DNA of 64,000 nt from Centroberyx gerrardi. Taxonomy: Eukaryota; Chordata; Actinopteri; Beryciformes; Berycidae. The notes under the pieces are model-generated. The model saw only the letters and a program-made list of their open reading frames with translations, was not told the DNA's origin and searched no databases. Below are positions 44,680 through 55,300 of the stretch, one piece after another; within the stretch, counting starts at the first letter, position 1, and each line of letters begins with the position of its first letter. The position numbers and the translations under genes are program-made. The DNA is taken from positions 6,192,307 to 6,256,306 of the forward strand of contig NC_136017.1 in NCBI RefSeq assembly GCF_048128805.1, written 5' to 3'.

Positions 44680-45900
44680 GTGCGTCTCAATAGTGAGTTT
44701 ATAGAGAAATTATCGTGCGTTTTTGTATTTTCTATCTCCTATGGTATCACTATAGTAATCCTATAGTGACTTAAAGTGCGTCTGTGGTTCTCAATAGTGA
44801 GTTCATAGTTACCTCACCTCCTTATCACCGTTTTATCACTTAATCTCCTGTAGTATCACCAATATATTCCTATAATATTCCTATGGGGACTTGTAGTGCG
44901 TATGTGGCACTCAATAGTGAATGTATGCGTTATGGTACTTAATGGTGCCACTATAATATTCCTATAAGGCATTATAGTGTGTGGTACTCAATAGTGAGTT
45001 TATATTGGACTTATGGTACTTTATGGTATTTTTGAACCTCCTATGGTATCACTATAATACCAGTGATACCATAAAGTACCATATGGTCACTATCAACTCA
45101 CTTTAATATTTCATGTTATACCATAGGAGATTGATATTATAGTGACTTTGTAGTGATCTTATGGTATTTTATGGTATTTTTTCAGCCTCATATGTATAAT
45201 TATAATAATACTCCCATCAAGCTACTATGGTATAAGCTACCATTGGTTTCTCTGTGGTATAATCTTTTGCCCTGTAGCAGCTGCACCTCAGTATTTTTAA
45301 GTGTTGCTGTGATATTTGTTTAGCATTTGTTTATCTCCTTTCCTATAATAGTTCTATAATATTGCTATTGGGACTGGTGTTCAGTAGCGAGTATATGGTC
45401 ACCTTGGTACTTTGTGGTATTTTTTAACCTCTTACTAGCCTTATACTATCCTTACTAACCTGTGGTAGGGTTTTCTATAGCTGCACGATATTTTAAAATG
45501 ACGATTGTGGGGACTTACAGTGTGTCTGTGGTCTTCAATAGTGAGTTCATAACCCTATGGTACTTTATGGCATTTTTTTTAACCTGTTATAGTATCACTA
45601 TAATACTCCTATCAAGCTCCTATGGTATTATTATAGGAATTTACTGTGGTATAGCCTACTTTTTTTCCACCGAGCTGCACAATATTTTTAAGTGTTGCTG
45701 TGAGCATGTTTTTATCTCGTGTGGTACCACTAATATCCCTATAATATTCCCATAACACTCCTATAGGGACTTGCACTATGCCAATGGTACTTATGGTATT
45801 TTGTTCATCTCTTCAAAGCAATCTCCTAGGTATTGCTATAGGGTTTTCTGTGATATAATTATTTGACTTATGGTAGTTGCACAATTTTCAAGTGTTTGCT
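44680..45900. repeat. Degenerate satellite, unit about 80-145 bp
   Basis: A block GTGCGTCTGTGGTTCTCAAT followed by AGTGAGTT recurs at about 44680, 44776, 44896, 44976, 45377 and 45520. The blocks are separated by variable AT-rich text made of CTATGGTAT, ATCACTATAATA and CTCCTATGG words. The units are diverged and irregularly spaced, so this is an old array. Confidence 0.7.
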
Positions 45901-46141
45901 GTGACAGGCGATTTGTATTGTCTAAAATCTATTAAAGCATTAGTTTACTTTTTCGTTATGGGTATATGAACTCGTTTTCCCTTAACTTCTCTAATACCAG
46001 TGACACTGTTAATACCGATGATAATTCGCCGGAGTATTACCTATTATCATCTCAGTTATTAACCCAACATAACATTCACATAGCCTATTCTGATGTTTGA
46101 ATGGCTTACTGCAATCGATGTAACATAGTGAGGCTATTACG

Positions 46142-46142
<1 letters not shown>

Positions 46143-46184
<42 letters not shown>
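46143..46184. repeat. (GA)n microsatellite
   Basis: A pure GA run of about 40 nt. Confidence 0.95.
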
Positions 46185-46186
<2 letters not shown>

Positions 46187-46519
46187 AAAGAAAGAAATCA
46201 TCCGAGCGTGGATAAATTAATTGCGTGTATTTATACACACATAATTACCCATCAAGACACTAATGGTTATAAATCCCCCCGCTTTGAAAGCATTCTTGGA
46301 GCGGATTGTTGCTGCTTTGAGCAAAACTTATCCTGACAGATTTTGAGTGGGAAGCGGTGATTACGCCCGATGCCCTTGAGAAGAAAGATTTCGTGTTTTT
46401 CTGGAAATCTTTTGCCCACATTCACCGAGTGAATGAATGAATCACCGGCTGACTGACGCATGGCTGAGTGTACTGTACATGCATGAGTGTATACACGCAT
46501 ACACACCCTCCCTCCCTCT

Positions 46520-46562
46520 CTCACACACACATACACACACACAAATACACACATAAACACAT
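46520..46562. repeat. (CA)n-rich microsatellite
   Basis: An interrupted CA run. Confidence 0.85.
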
Positions 46563-46685
46563 AATAATAATGACACAAGTCGGTGCAGCTCAGTTTGAAA
46601 TAGGAAATAGTTTCTTGTATTTATTTAGGAAATTGTTACATAAAATATAGCATTAAAGTCTAGTGTAACAGCCAAAATTGCACAC

Positions 46686-46721
<36 letters not shown>

Positions 46722-46722
46722 T
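46686..46722. repeat. (AAT)n microsatellite
   Basis: About twelve AAT units. Confidence 0.95.
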
Positions 46723-48445
46723 ACCAAAGTAACACTGCTGGTAACCATTTCTCTTTACAAAGGAACCAGGGACATTTAAGGAAAGAGGTGAAGCATGACA
46801 ATTACACTACAGTCCGACAGTACAAAATGTGGGTATAAATACTCGACACCTAGAAAAATACACAAGTCTTCTTCAGACTCTCTTCATACATATTAACAGT
46901 TTCATAGAAAAAATTGAAACACACACACAGTCGGCTCTGTTGATTAGCACCAGCTGGTCAAATTACAGATAGAAATTTGGCATAACCTTACCTAAAGTTC
47001 AAATATGTCTTTAAAATAAAGTGATAAAATATTTTAGTATTAGCTCTTATCGATCAAAATAAAGACTTTTTATTTTAATAAGAACCCCCTAAAGAATTCC
47101 ATAAGCAAAGACACATGCCATTTTCAAACAGTAGACTTAAAACCTCGGTTGAATGATTGGCAAACACTTTACATTTGTTTTTGCTTTTTTTTTTTTTTTT
47201 TTTCTCATTTGCATATATCAATCAGCAATGCCCATTCTGATATTAACTTATAGCACTTTTTATATACAACATAATATACAACTATGAAAGGAAAACTGAG
47301 GTTTGGACAGTTCAGGTATGCTATGCTACATGAGGCGCTAACTAGACCGTTTGGATCCGGGAGTTTTTGCATTAGGAACTATGAAAAGCAAAGATTACCT
47401 GCTGTTATTTGCATTTGTCAACAATTTTCTGTTGGCTGTAACTTTATTTTTTAATTCTTACAATCTATATTAGTCCAGTATGTTCCCTGAGCTACCACCA
47501 GTGGCACCGGCTGCCAGGTGGTGTTCAAGCCAGAAGGTTGGTCATTTACTGTACCTACGTACCATTCAGACACCGAAACATCATGGAGTGACATTATTCT
47601 CACGACGAGGAAACACAATGTTAGTTTCAGTTGACATCATTAAAGAATTTGCTGCTAAAATGAGTTCTGTTAGCTGAATAGTGATAAATGTGTCTGAGAA
47701 GTTCAATAAGAATGTTTTCCACAGTTTTCTCGTCTTTCTATCTGTTTCGTTTTTGCCATTTTCAGCTGCGTAACGGCGCTAAAGATATCACACAAAGACA
47801 AGATCGGCAGAAGGTTTTTAGCTTTAAAATTACTTTAAGATGAAGTAATGGACACGACGGAGAATTTAACACCTGATCTCATGTTCAATATGTTTTCTGG
47901 TTTTAAGGATATTGCTTCAAAAAAGAAGTAGACAAAGAGATCAACCAGTTACGAATAATTTGTTATTATTCTTCTCGTGTCTATGGGTAGTGATGCCACA
48001 AGGCGATTTTCTGGGCAACTTAGATGGGCAATGTACTTAGCAGCAAGAAACAAAACGAGACCTCGGGGTAAAAATCTATTTGAAAATTTCCTGGCAACAG
48101 GACGCTTCTATGCAATCAACGCAACAATCCTGAGGCAACTGTATGCCAATGTTGCCCATCAGCGTTGCCCAAAGAAGCTGCCCTGTGTATCACCGCTTTA
48201 ATAAACGTTCACTTTACACTCCTTACAAACTTTGTACAGTATTTGTTACAGTGCAATGATAAGAAGTTCCCCAGGATGGAGATAAAGATAATAACTACAA
48301 AAATGCAAGGAGACGGCATTGTTGCGTATTGCTGTCCAGTCCGCCACACCCAGAGTCCAGGTAGGAAAGTCCTGGTTTGGCGTTTCAGTTCAGGTTTCAT
48401 CCTCATCTGTCCAGCTCCATTAAGTGCTTTGTGTTGTTTGTAGAG

Positions 48446-48472
48446 GGGGGAGGGGGGGGGGGGGGGGGGGGG
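48446..48472. repeat. Poly-G tract
   Basis: A run of G broken by one A, just left of the element at 48475. It is G-quadruplex-prone on the plus strand. Confidence 0.9.
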
Positions 48473-48474
48473 CA

Positions 48475-49022
48475 CAGGGCTGTAGTCAAGACCACCTTAG
48501 TCGAGTCTAAGTCAGTTCCAAGTTCCAAGTTTAAGTCAAGACCAGGTCCAAAGGGAGTCGAGATGAAGTCAAGACCGAGGACAGAGCAAGTCGAGTCCAA
48601 TTCAAGACCAAAATAGGGAAAAAAACGGGAACTTTTCTTTCAAAATGCAAAAATAATGCTTAAGGAGTTTCTTAAGGATCAACGGAGATGTAGATCTGCC
48701 TCAACATAAGGACTAATCAATGCATAGAAGTTTGAATTTAGGTTTAAAAACAGGTCTAATAACTGTTTGTAGTGCTGGGGTTAGGGTTAGGGTTAGAAAA
48801 TAAGGGTTAGGGTTAGGTCTTTAAATAACCAAAGGTGGATCAGGCGGAGAACAAAACACAAATCTTTGAAAATTTCTGAATAGGCAGGAAAAAGTCGACA
48901 TCCAACATCCAAAAGTGGCTGAGACCGAGACAAGTCCGAGTCAAAATCAGGGACGGGACGGGACGAGTCCAAGAAGCGTGGTCTGGAGCCCCGGACCCGA
49001 GACTGGAGCGCTTACAGCCCTG
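48475..49022. mobile_element. DNA-transposon-like element in the nckap5 3' UTR
   Basis: The ends read CAGGGCTGTAGTCAAG and, in reverse complement, CAGGGCTGTAAGCGCTCC. Its interior is made of short AGTCGAGTCCAAG-type repeats on both flanks, a common teleost repeat. It is 548 bp with no coding capacity. It ends 13 nt short of the nckap5 stop codon, so if transcribed it supplies nearly the first half-kilobase of the 3' UTR. No clear target duplication was found. Confidence 0.7.
48778..48817 (+). repeat. Short interstitial telomere-like repeat
   Basis: Three and two GGGTTA units in two blocks, separated by a few bases, inside the element at 48475-49022. Confidence 0.85.
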
Positions 49023-49035
49023 CGCCGCGGCGTCC

Positions 49036-49350
49036 CTACACGTCGTTGGAGCCCTGGCTGGTGCAGGAGGAGAAGCTGTCGTACAGCGAGTCGCTGAGTG
49101 AGCCCACGGGATCCGCCCCCGGCTTGCCGGAGAAGCTGGAGGAGGAGGGCTCGTCCGCCTTGGGGCAGTCCTCCCCGCTCGTCCCCGCGTCGGCGTGGCG
49201 GTCGCCCCCGCGGCCCCCCGACCCCGCGTCGGGGTACAGGCTGCCGCTGCTGGAGCCGCTGTGGTTCAGCTTGTTCAGGGACTCCAGGGAGAAATCCAGA
49301 GAGCCCGGCTGGTTCCCGCCGACTGGCGTCTTCTCCAGGGGAATCTCTTT
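49036..49350 (-). CDS. nckap5: nckap5 last coding exon
   Basis: Acceptor GTGCAG|AAAGAG, 104 codons and TAG at 49038-49036. Encodes KEIPLEKTPVGGNQPGSLDF through the C-terminal LYDSFSSCTSQGSNDV. GC-rich. Confidence 0.92.
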   Translation of the reverse strand, partial: KEIPLEKTPVGGNQPGSLDFSLESLNKLNHSGSSSGSLYPDAGSGGRGGDRHADAGTSGEDCPKADEPSSSSFSGKPGADPVGSLSDSLYDSFSSCTSQGSNDV

Positions 49351-52300
49351 CTGCACAGAGAACAAGGAAGATAGATCAATACAGAGTAAAAAGAACATGT
49401 TTGATCTTATTCATCTAATCCACATATTATAGTTCAGTGAGGTACTGTAGCTTGGTAATTCATTCAGCAAGTTAGCTGGACTTGATTCATGGCAAAGATG
49501 TGCGGTTTGCTGTATCTGGTTTGCTGTATCTGGCTTGGTTTAAGGTGAAGATGTAAGATATACTGTCAGTAGTTTCTTCTGTTTCTTTCAAATCCAGGTT
49601 GAAAGGTTTTGATGAGTCTCAGATTCTTTCATCACGTTGACAGAAACAGAATGCAGCGCGGACAGAAAAAGTGAGTCTGACATTGTGCCATATAACTAAT
49701 CTCTTTTGCAATGTTATGCTGCAAAGCAATTAGTCTAATGCCGCTTTAGAGCATGACAGTGATCCATATTGAGATTATTATCACGCTCAAGGACCGAAAG
49801 TAGGGTCTGGAGAGTGGGCTGACATGCATCTCTGGGAGTCTGGGCTCACCCACTCTCAGTGTTGTATTAGCTGTTTTGACACCATGTATTGTTTCTCTTC
49901 TACAGCCTTTGAAGACAGTCTGCTTTATGGATTAGCATAGTCAGGGATGTTACTCCGGGGAAAAGGCATGTCTAAGAAATAAAAAATGCAACACGAGCTG
50001 CTATCTTCACAACTCTCTGTTTCAATTAGCAGAAACGGTTTCATCCTGAACGCACTACAGCCTTTACCGAGGTGTCAGGATGACTGTGTGGAGTCCTGAC
50101 AGTTCAAAAGGTATTGGGATTGAGAAGTGATATTACTCTGGGTCTCTTCATTAGATTCAGATTGTATCATTGCATCCGAGCCGGTTGGCCTTTCAAGGGC
50201 ATTCGCTTCTGGGCAACTCGGCAGTGATATGAATCAACAACAAATGTGCATACAAACCTGCACTAAGTGGCTGCTACCTCAGTATTTTATGCTCGCATTC
50301 TTGGATTTTCTAAACCACAGTAGTAATGAACTATGAGCCAAATACAAAAAAAAAACAAACACAAAATCCTAGCTGAAAGCATTAGTGAGTTGTTATTTGT
50401 GATTGGCCAACTATTTGAGTATGCTACAAGATTCCTTTTGAACGCCTCAAGGGGCATTTAGGAAGCCAGTTACTGTAGCGCTCAGCATCAAAACTCTTCC
50501 TCGGAGGCAGTAAACAAAATTCTCTGGGTAACTGAATTTTCCTTCAGCAAATCTAGTCTGGAAGCCGAGCGGCTATCTACATATTTTTGCTGGGGTAAGT
50601 ACACAGAGGTTTAGCCAGAGGGTCCAGGCAACCTCTGGGGACGCCGCAACGCCAGACCGTTTAGCATTTCGCTGCGAGGTGTATCTCCCCTCGGACCTGA
50701 GCCCAGAATCACTCCGCACAACAGTCTGAGGCACCAACACACAAACACCGCTGCATCGGTAATAGAAATTTGAGTGCTGAAAGGGGGAAAAAAAAGAACA
50801 AAAACTTCCACACTAAACCTGCAGGCCTTCTTTGAACTCGCAAGTTAACTGCCGAGTTTCTTAAAACAGTGAATCTTACATCTGTTAGAGTATCTTATAC
50901 ATAATATCTCATTATATTCATGAGGAGATTCACGAGGAGGCATTACTCATCAATCATACAATCATACCACACACAAGGTCCTTGTGTTGATTGCTTTATA
51001 AAGTTCCTTGCACCAATTTCATGTAATCCAAGTAAATTATCCATAATATCTCAGTGAAATCAAGCTTCTTATTTCACATTTATCATTGCATTTAGCTTCC
51101 TTATCTACTACTGTTACAAAAAAAAAACATATCCAGTTCCTCGTTTGTAAGATAAGAATGCGATAAGTTCACATACCTACACAATAATGGGAAATCTTTT
51201 TTTTTTTTTATCATGATCTCTGAGATACACAGACCTCTGTGCATGTTACCATCTAAAAGAAGGTCTTAGCTGGTCTTGGCAACATGCTGTGTCAGCACCA
51301 CTGGTGTTGGCAGGGGCTTAGTGCCTTGCTCAAGGGCATGTTGGCAGTGTCAGTGGGCACCACAGAGAAGTAGTAGTAGTTGTAGTAGTAGCTGCAGTAT
51401 TAGCATTATAATTCATATTTATTAAAGGGAAACACTGTTATATATCATCAATTTATGATGTTCAGTGCATTCCAGGAGTTATTTGCGATGTGGTAATTTA
51501 CTATTTTACTATTATTCCCTCAACCTGCCTTGTCTTCTTCTACTTCACTTAGTGGTTCCCTATGTTTCCCAGAATGCCTTTCGACAACCCCCAGAGAACG
51601 TGTGTGAACCTGTTGCGTTCAGCTGTGGGTTACACATGTAGATGGAGACAGCCACAGCCACAGCAAATGAAACAGTACGGCGGTTCTCAGTCTTGGTCCC
51701 GGGGCCTAACTGCCCTGTTGGTTTTCTACCAGTTAGTTAATTGCATTCACCTGGTGCTCCGGGTGTGAGTCAGCCCCTGATTAGTTGACTGGAGTGAAAG
51801 CCAGCAGGACTCTGGGCCCCGAGGACCAGGACTGAGAACCACTGGCATAGTAAGAGCAAGAGTTTCTCCAGTGATGACTCAAAATGCGACATGTCTTGTG
51901 GCCGCGTTGCATTGTGGTCTATTGCGGCAACTGGCATCCCTGCCTTAGCGATGCGGCCCGCGCACATGCAGCCTACCTCACTTTGAAGTATGACAGGAAT
52001 CAGTTGTCAGCACAAAGATGAAAAGAAGTGAAATATTAGGCTCTACGTAGCAAGACTGTGAGGGAAAGGTAGAGCAATTAAGTTTTCATTATTGAGCCTT
52101 AATAACAGACCCACATATCATCTTGCCAGCCTCATTTGTTTTTCAAGCAAAACATTGGACACAGTAGACAGCCTTGATGTCAGTTAACATCACCACTAAA
52201 CAGCATTAGAGCTAGATTTGATAGCTGGCTTGTCCCCTGGCAGCACCGCTCATTATTCGGTAGACCTGCATCCACCGGAGCTCATTTGCTGTGTGCCGGG

Positions 52301-55300
52301 CGACGGTGGCAGAATTTGTTACAAATCTTACTTTGGTTTGGGTAAATCTCTTCTTAGTTGGCGGCGGACTCATATTGACAGTTCTAGGTACAATTACCAG
52401 GTAACCGACAATCTAAAGGAAACACCCCATTTATTGTGCTACATTTCAAAATACATTTATTTGGGACTTTTTTAGTCTGAGTTCTATGCAAAGTACTCAA
52501 TCAAAGTGAGAAGGAAATTATGGAAGTTTGTGTCAAAATATAAAAGTCAAATTCTGGTTTTGGATGATTTAAATTCTCTTTGAACCTTCAAGGTTTGAAC
52601 TCAAAAGCCGCCTGATGAAAAGTCGCCCAACACGCTAAAATCCCATCGAGTCCCATTAAGATGTAGCGATGCGAGCTGATCTCAGCTTTGTTAGCAAGAA
52701 AGACAGAACGAAAACACGTTTGAAAGGAAAATGTTCAAAACACCAAAATACAATCTGAGGATGACATCTGAGTCACAGGTGCGGCAGTTGAGCCCAAACG
52801 AGGCAAAGGGGATGAACACTTATGCAAATTAAAATTACCTGATATTTGAATTTTATATGTTCGCATAAATTTCTTTTCCACTTTGATGGAGTACTTTGCA
52901 CAGAACCCTCAAATAAATGCATTCTGAAATAACCGTAAAATGTGGTGTTTCCATGACTTTGTTGGTTACCTGCTCTTCAATATTTCATGCAACACAGCCG
53001 CCAGATGAAAAGACACTCACACCGGGGATAGAGAGGACAGAAGCCAACGCAGAACAGAGAGAAATGGAAATGACTGCTGATAGAAAGTAAAAAAGAGGAT
53101 ACTGAATGGCAGCATTATTTTACTAAAAACGCCACATTTAAGAGCTCAGAAGGGATTTCCTATCTTTGCTTCTTTCAGTGCAAAGATAGTTACAACTGTA
53201 TATTCAAACTTGATAAGATAAACCAATTGTGACTTATAATATTTGTACTGTATTTACTCAGAATAAGGTTTAGGGTCTAGGGTCTTTAAAAACTTGATAT
53301 ACAGTATATTACTTATAAAATATAATATTCAGCCCCACCATTGCTGCTGCCACACAGCTGCTCCACGACATCACAAATCCCAATTTAACCCCCGCCTGAC
53401 ACCAAAACCCGACATTTACCATTGATGTTTTAGATAACTGAAAAACTTTCTGCTATCAAGCTGCTATCAAAGCTCCACTGGAAATGTCTCAGTGTGACGT
53501 CACTTCATCTACGTTTGGCCAGTTGTCCCGGTTATCATGCAAAGGTACATTGCCAATCGCTGTTTTTAGCAGTGTTGAAATGTTTTAGGGTAGATTTCTC
53601 CTTTTAATATTAGCATTCTCTTGCTGTGCTGCTACTTGCACTTCTCTAAAACTATTGGCTGCTTGAGAGGAAGGTGATATGCAAACTCTCAAATTGTGCC
53701 ACTTGCAACTAATGTAAGTCAATCTCAGCATATCAGACAAATACCTCAACTTAAATAGAAATTGCTTGCATTACATACAGTGCATTCACCACAGCAGTAT
53801 ATTTTACTACCAGTCAAAAGTTTGGACACACCTGATTGAATGTGCTATGTTTTTCATTCTCTTAAAGCCATTTTGATCTAAAGGCTTATGCTTAAATGCT
53901 TTAAATTAGTTTCTTAGACAAATATAAATAGTGAAGTTGATGCCTATGTATGAATTTCTTTCAAAAGCCTTTGCCTTTCCATCAAGGCAAAGTGTGGCCA
54001 CTTTAAAGAATCTAAAATATAAGATAGTTTTGATTTGTTTAGCACTTTTTTGGTCACTGCATAATTCCATTTGTGTTATTTCATAGTTTTGATGTCTTTA
54101 CTGTTATTCTAAAATGTGGAAAATAGAAAAAACAAAGAAAAATGTGGTGTGTCCATACTTTTGATTGGTAGTGTATGTCTGGTTAGTGTCAGCAGTAAAA
54201 ATCATAGCGTGGCCTCCAGAAGTGCGGAGGCTGCATGACGTGATTGGGATCAGTGATTAGCAGAGCGCTGTGACAGTGAAGAACAGTCATCAGGTCCCGG
54301 GTCTCTCCACCAGCACCCTCTATATATCTCTTTTTGGTAGGAACGGAGAGGAAAGAAAGGGAATGGCTGTCTTATCTCTGATTGGATTTGATTTTGGAGG
54401 AACACAATTACCGGCAGATCGAACGTCCCCCCGCGCGGGCCCCCCGTACCGCCCGCGGGTGCAGCCGAAATGATGGCGCAACGGCGGCTGCACACGAAAC
54501 CGAGACCGCAGGCAGTCATCTCGCCAGGAGCTTCCCACTTGGAAACATGAACGGCCAAATCGACAATTGGTTCTGCATCACATGTCGGTAATGGGAAGTC
54601 TAAACTCAGTCGACCCGCTCTCAAAACCATACTGAAGGGGTCTTTTATTGTGATTTGAATGAGACATTTTCTTTTCCTTTTACCCTGCTGTTATCTATTT
54701 CTTTCCAGTATATCCTGATGGACGAGTCGTACAGATCGGTGAAACATGTTTGTACGCTACCAGTCAAAAGTTTGGACACATGCATTTTTCTTTATTTTTA
54801 CTATTTTTCATTTCAAGACATCAGAACTATGAAATAACACAAATGGAATCATGCAGTGACCAAAAAAGTGTTAAACAAATCAAAACTATCTTATATTTTA
54901 GATTCTTTAAAGTAGCCGCCCTTTGCCTTGATGGAAAGGCAAAGGCTTTGGGAAGAAATTCATACATAGGATCAACTTCACTATTTATATTTGTCTAAGA
55001 AACTAATTTCAAGCATTTAAGCAGAAGCCTTTAGATCAAAATGGCTTTAAGAGAATGAAAAACATAGAACATTCAATCAGGTGTGTCCAAACTTTTGACT
55101 GGTAGTAGTGGTTTTTCCTTTTCCAGAAAACACCATGTAACCCACTATCATACTGGGAAGTTGAATGGTTAACACAACTGATGTTAAATTCCAGTGAGTG
55201 TGCAAGCCTGTGTGTATTACAATGTGTGGTATGACTGGTGAATTCCCAGTATGAAGATAGCAAGCTGCCTCGTCTTGTGTCTGTTGCAGGCCGGACAGCT

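Larger units (their letters stand above)
44346..49035. other. lypd1 upstream region and nckap5 3' UTR/downstream region
   Basis: The first part is the GC-rich lypd1 5' flank (to about 44.6 kb), then a degenerate satellite, GA/CA/AAT microsatellites, and a poly-T at 47186-47204. The right part must contain the nckap5 3' UTR; minus-strand AATAAA words at 47443-47448 and 46620-46625 are possible ends. No other protein-coding exon is seen. Confidence 0.55.

Noticed and set aside
44680-45900. CRISPR-like spaced repeats
   Set aside because: Repeats are diverged, spacing is irregular and the genome is eukaryotic; it is a satellite.
49046-49432. Plus-strand frame of 128 codons
   Set aside because: Antisense shadow of the GC-rich last nckap5 exon; the minus-strand protein is the conserved one.
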